Part shown: positions 5,696 to 7,348 of the stretch, piece by piece | Layout of the letters: the number at the start of each line of letters is the position of its first letter | Numbering within the stretch: position 1 is the stretch's first letter | Assembly: GCA_947305825.1 (NCBI GenBank) | Contig: CAMZET010000066.1 | Span: 1-7,348, forward strand | Direction: 5' to 3' | Source of the DNA: an uncultured Verrucomicrobiota bacterium | GTDB taxonomy: Bacteria > Verrucomicrobiota > Kiritimatiellia > RFP12 > UBA1067 | Length of the DNA: 7,348 nt | The notes under the pieces: generated by a model | What the model saw: only the letters and a program-made list of their open reading frames with translations | The model's database searches: none | Told to the model about the DNA's origin: nothing | Program-made: the position numbers and the translations under genes

Positions 5696-6956
5696 TCTGC
5701 ACCTTGTCCCTTTCAAAGAAGAAGATTCGTGCAACGCAGATCACGACCGCACCGGCGAGTGCGAATGCCGAAAGCGAGGCGATTCCCGTGCTCATGGAGA
5801 AGTGCGCGTTCATCCATCCGAGGACGGCGGGGCCTGACGCGCCGATCACGCTGCCGCCGCATCCGAACACCCCGACCGCCGCCGCGCGGTAGCGGGGCTT
5901 GACGACCTCGAAGAGCGACGCATAGATGTTCGAGTCGTAAACGCCCGTCGCAAACCCGAAGAGCGCCGTTCCGGCGATGCAGAGAGAGGCCGTGGACGCG
6001 AATGCGGAAAGAAGAAGCCCCGGTACGCACAGCACAAGCCCGGCGGCATTCACGTCGAACCGCGCCTGGGGGCGTCCGAGCGCGACGGCGAACCGATCCG
6101 AGACGCGCCCTCCGGCGAACACACCGACAACCGCGCCGAGGTAGAACCAGAACACGCCGTGGAACGACGCTGACGCGGCGGTCATTGACGGAAACTCGCG
6201 CTGGAGGTAGTTGATTATCCACGTATTGAAGCCGTACTTCGCGTAGAAGTAGAAGCCGAGCCCCGCCATCAGAAGCAGCGCAGACGGCTTGCACAGGAAT
6301 GCGCCAAGCGCTTCGCGAACGCTCGCCTTGTCCTCTACCCTCTTCCCCCTTCCCTCTTCCTTCGCCTGCGGCGTGTCGCGCAGAAGGAACGCGAGCGCAA
6401 ACGCCCACGCGGCCGAAATCGCGCCGAAGAGGAAGAACGCCTTCCGCCAGCCGCCCTCGCCAAGACCCGAAAGCCATCCCGACACGCAACTGCACACGAC
6501 GATGCCGACGTAGAACACGATCTGGTAGATCGAAAACGCCGTGGCGCGCGTCTCGACATGGAACTGTCCGATGAGGGAGGAATTGGACGGCGGCAAAAGC
6601 GCCTGGCCGGCTGCGTTTACGACGCCGTATGCGACGACAAGCAGCACAACGCCCGTGGCAAGGCCCGACGAGAATATGCCGACGGCAAAGAGAAGCGTGC
6701 CGACGACGATCATCCACTTGCGGCTGAAGAAGTCGGCCAGCACGCCGCCAAACGGAATCGCAAGGCCGAAGACGAGCGTAAACGCGCTCCCGACGAGCCC
6801 GAGCTGCGTGTCGGTGATCCCTGCGCCGGCGAAGTCCGCCTTGATCTGCGGCAGCACGGCGTTGAATATCTGCCTGACGCCTTGCGCGAGAAAATACGTC
6901 GCGGAGAGAAGCGCCAGCAGAATCCACTTGTAGTTTTTTGATACGGTCTTGACCAT
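5688..6956 (-). CDS. Major facilitator superfamily transporter (sugar or organic anion type)
   Basis: The protein has 422 residues from the ATG at 6956, an inner-membrane transporter with about 12 hydrophobic segments in two halves. The first helix begins at about residue 10 (WILLALLSATYFLAQG) and is followed by Arg28, a position often basic in ACS-type (hexuronate or phosphate-ester) carriers. The loop after helix 2 has the MFS motif A form GGVLADFFSRK at 70-80. The central loop, about 194-215, is charged and partly encoded by a heptamer repeat. Helix 7 onward starts near SALLLMAGLGF, and GGRVSDRF near 282-289 is the second-half motif A. It is the first gene of the operon, so it likely brings in a product made by the encoded enzymes. 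An upstream ATG at 6998 would add 14 residues, but lies in AT-rich, promoter-like sequence and also lacks a Shine-Dalgarno site; neither start has one. The substrate cannot be read directly; sugar or sugar acid is inferred from context. Confidence 0.85.
   Translation of the reverse strand: MVKTVSKNYKWILLALLSATYFLAQGVRQIFNAVLPQIKADFAGAGITDTQLGLVGSAFTLVFGLAIPFGGVLADFFSRKWMIVVGTLLFAVGIFSSGLATGVVLLVVAYGVVNAAGQALLPPSNSSLIGQFHVETRATAFSIYQIVFYVGIVVCSCVSGWLSGLGEGGWRKAFFLFGAISAAWAFALAFLLRDTPQAKEEGRGKRVEDKASVREALGAFLCKPSALLLMAGLGFYFYAKYGFNTWIINYLQREFPSMTAASASFHGVFWFYLGAVVGVFAGGRVSDRFAVALGRPQARFDVNAAGLVLCVPGLLLSAFASTASLCIAGTALFGFATGVYDSNIYASLFEVVKPRYRAAAVGVFGCGGSVIGASGPAVLGWMNAHFSMSTGIASLSAFALAGAVVICVARIFFFERDKVQNV
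6334..6361 (-). repeat. Purine heptamer tandem repeat in the MFS central loop
   Basis: On the minus strand this is AGGAAGA, GGGAAGG, GGGAAGA, GGGTAGA: four imperfect heptamers read as EEGRGKRVE (residues about 200-208). It lies in the cytoplasmic loop between the two six-helix halves, where length and sequence are normally free to vary. Confidence 0.7.
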
Positions 6957-6968
6957 TTCGATATGTAT

Positions 6969-6979
6969 TTTATCATAAA
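6969..6979. promoter_or_regulatory. 11-base palindrome upstream of the MFS gene
   Basis: TTTATCATAAA is a perfect inverted repeat about the central C, 12 bases before the MFS ATG. Its minus strand holds TATGAT, a possible -10 box. The first seven bases (TTTATCA) recur in the same direction at 7014-7020, 45 bases away. This could be an operator for the divergent regulator, or only the AT-rich promoter itself. Confidence 0.3.
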
Positions 6980-7004
6980 GAAGGCAAGCGAACATCATTA
7001 TGCA

Positions 7005-7019
7005 GATAAGATATTTATC
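7005..7019. promoter_or_regulatory. Inverted repeat GATAA-N5-TTATC between the divergent genes
   Basis: Arms of five bases (7005-7009 and 7015-7019) flank GATAT. The site lies next to the -35 box that faces the operon, about 20 bases from the regulator's own -35 box. That is a good place for an operator controlling both sides. Short arms in AT-rich DNA can arise by chance. Confidence 0.3.
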
Positions 7020-7023
7020 ACTT

Positions 7024-7029
7024 TGTCAA
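7024..7029 (-). promoter_or_regulatory. Candidate -35 box for the minus-strand operon
   Basis: A perfect TTGACA is present on the minus strand. No well-placed -10 goes with it: TATCTG (7008-7003) is 15 bases away and CATAAT (7002-6997) is 21 bases away. If CATAAT were used, transcription would start near 6990 and the MFS start at 6956 would be the right one. The box is certain as a string but the promoter is not. Confidence 0.35.
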
Positions 7030-7037
7030 TAACGGTG

Positions 7038-7066
7038 TTGCGTTGGTCCGCACGGTTTGGTATAAT
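7038..7066 (+). promoter_or_regulatory. Promoter of the regulator gene
   Basis: TATAAT at 7061-7066 is a perfect -10 box, with TTGCGT at 7038-7043 as a weak -35 at the ideal 17-base spacing. The -10 ends only 8 bases before the ATG at 7075, so transcription would begin at or within a few bases of the start codon. No Shine-Dalgarno sequence is present. The mRNA therefore appears leaderless. Confidence 0.6.
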
Positions 7067-7074
7067 GCGCACCC

Positions 7075-7348
7075 ATGAAATCCAATATGCCGAATGTCGC
7101 AATCGCCTTGTTGCTCTCGAATGTCGCCGCGCAGCGCAAGTTTGCGGGATTCTTCTCGTATCTTGGTGCCGTCCATCGCTGGAATCTGCGTGTTCTGCGC
7201 GAACGGAACGAGATCGCCGCCTTCTTCGGGGAGGGAGGGAGGATGGATGGCGTCGTCTGTTCCGGGCCGCAAAACGCAGACATTGCCTGTGCGCTCGCCT
7301 CGGCGCCGTGCCCCGTCGTGGTGATGGATTACGAGCCACCCGAACTTG
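7075..7348 (+). CDS. XylR-like transcription regulator, N-terminal sugar-binding-like domain (partial)
   Basis: The frame from the ATG at 7075 stays open for 91 codons to the right edge, so this is only the N-terminus. It opens at once with a first beta strand (VAIALLLS, residues 8-15), then a helix (AGFFSYLGAVHRWNLRVL), then MDGVVCSG at 57-64 and PCPVVVMDY at 78-86. This is the order of a type I periplasmic-binding-protein fold. LacI members carry a DNA-binding helix-turn-helix before this fold and here there is none, so the layout matches E. coli XylR: ligand domain first, AraC-type helix-turn-helix at the C-terminus. That end is outside the window, so the AraC part is predicted, not seen. 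Its place divergent to a xylanase operon supports sensing of xylose or a related sugar. A second ATG at 7087 is possible, but the promoter position favours 7075. Confidence 0.72.
   Translation, partial: MKSNMPNVAIALLLSNVAAQRKFAGFFSYLGAVHRWNLRVLRERNEIAAFFGEGGRMDGVVCSGPQNADIACALASAPCPVVVMDYEPPEL

Noticed and set aside
5713..6927. Minus-strand open frame (404 codons) overlapping the MFS gene
   Set aside because: The product is very Arg-rich, whereas the MFS frame gives hydrophobic helices and motif A. It is a shadow.
6957..6998. MFS start at the ATG at 6998 (14 extra residues)
   Set aside because: The added peptide is coded by AT-rich DNA containing promoter-like boxes and a palindrome. The start at 6956 gives the usual short N-terminus before helix 1. 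Neither has a ribosome site, so this is not certain.
7075..7348. Regulator as a LacI-family protein
   Set aside because: LacI proteins have a helix-turn-helix of about 60 residues before the sugar-binding fold; here the fold starts within the first ten residues.

Overview
The window reads as part of a GC-rich, non-model bacterial genome, most likely a member of the Verrucomicrobiota/PVC group such as a gut or rumen Kiritimatiellae- or Lentisphaeria-like anaerobe. That guess rests on the divergent GH10 xylanase type, a large exported protein with discoidin-like and InlB-B-type repeats, a PBP-type (XylR-like) regulator, and short heptamer/nonamer repeats lying inside genes. It is inference from recognised sequence style, not from any database search.

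Layout. Five genes lie head to tail on the minus strand, running from about 6956 down past the left edge. In transcription order they are: an MFS transporter (6956-5688); an unusual DHDPS/N-acetylneuraminate-lyase-family aldolase with an apparent signal peptide (5695-4601); a short-chain dehydrogenase/reductase (4617-3838); a divergent, exported GH10 endo-xylanase-like glycosidase (3841-2258); and a large exported protein with three tandem discoidin-like repeats plus an InlB-B-like domain (2225 to beyond base 1). The first four overlap at their stop/start junctions (8, 17 and 4 bases), and the fifth follows after 32 bases with a strong Shine-Dalgarno sequence, so this looks like one operon. 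Divergently on the plus strand, from 7075, starts the sugar-binding-like domain of a transcription regulator that resembles the N-terminus of XylR. It runs off the right edge. The 118 bases between the divergent starts are AT-rich and carry a good promoter for the regulator, a consensus -35 box facing the operon, and two small palindromes.

How the genes may work together (inference). The regulator senses a plant cell wall sugar and controls the operon. The GH10 enzyme cuts xylan or a related beta-glycan outside the cytoplasm. The discoidin-repeat protein binds polysaccharide or host/plant glycans at the cell surface or in the medium. The MFS protein imports a sugar or sugar acid. The SDR, and perhaps the aldolase, process it. 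The predicted export of the aldolase does not fit a simple cytosolic pathway.

The most unusual feature is a set of four short tandem-repeat tracts lying in frame inside three consecutive genes: heptamers in the MFS central loop and the aldolase loop, an 8+7-base unit in the SDR, and nonamers at the aldolase N-terminus. Each is translated without a stop, in a place where the protein family tolerates variation. No tRNA, rRNA, CRISPR array or transposase gene was seen, and no clear terminator.
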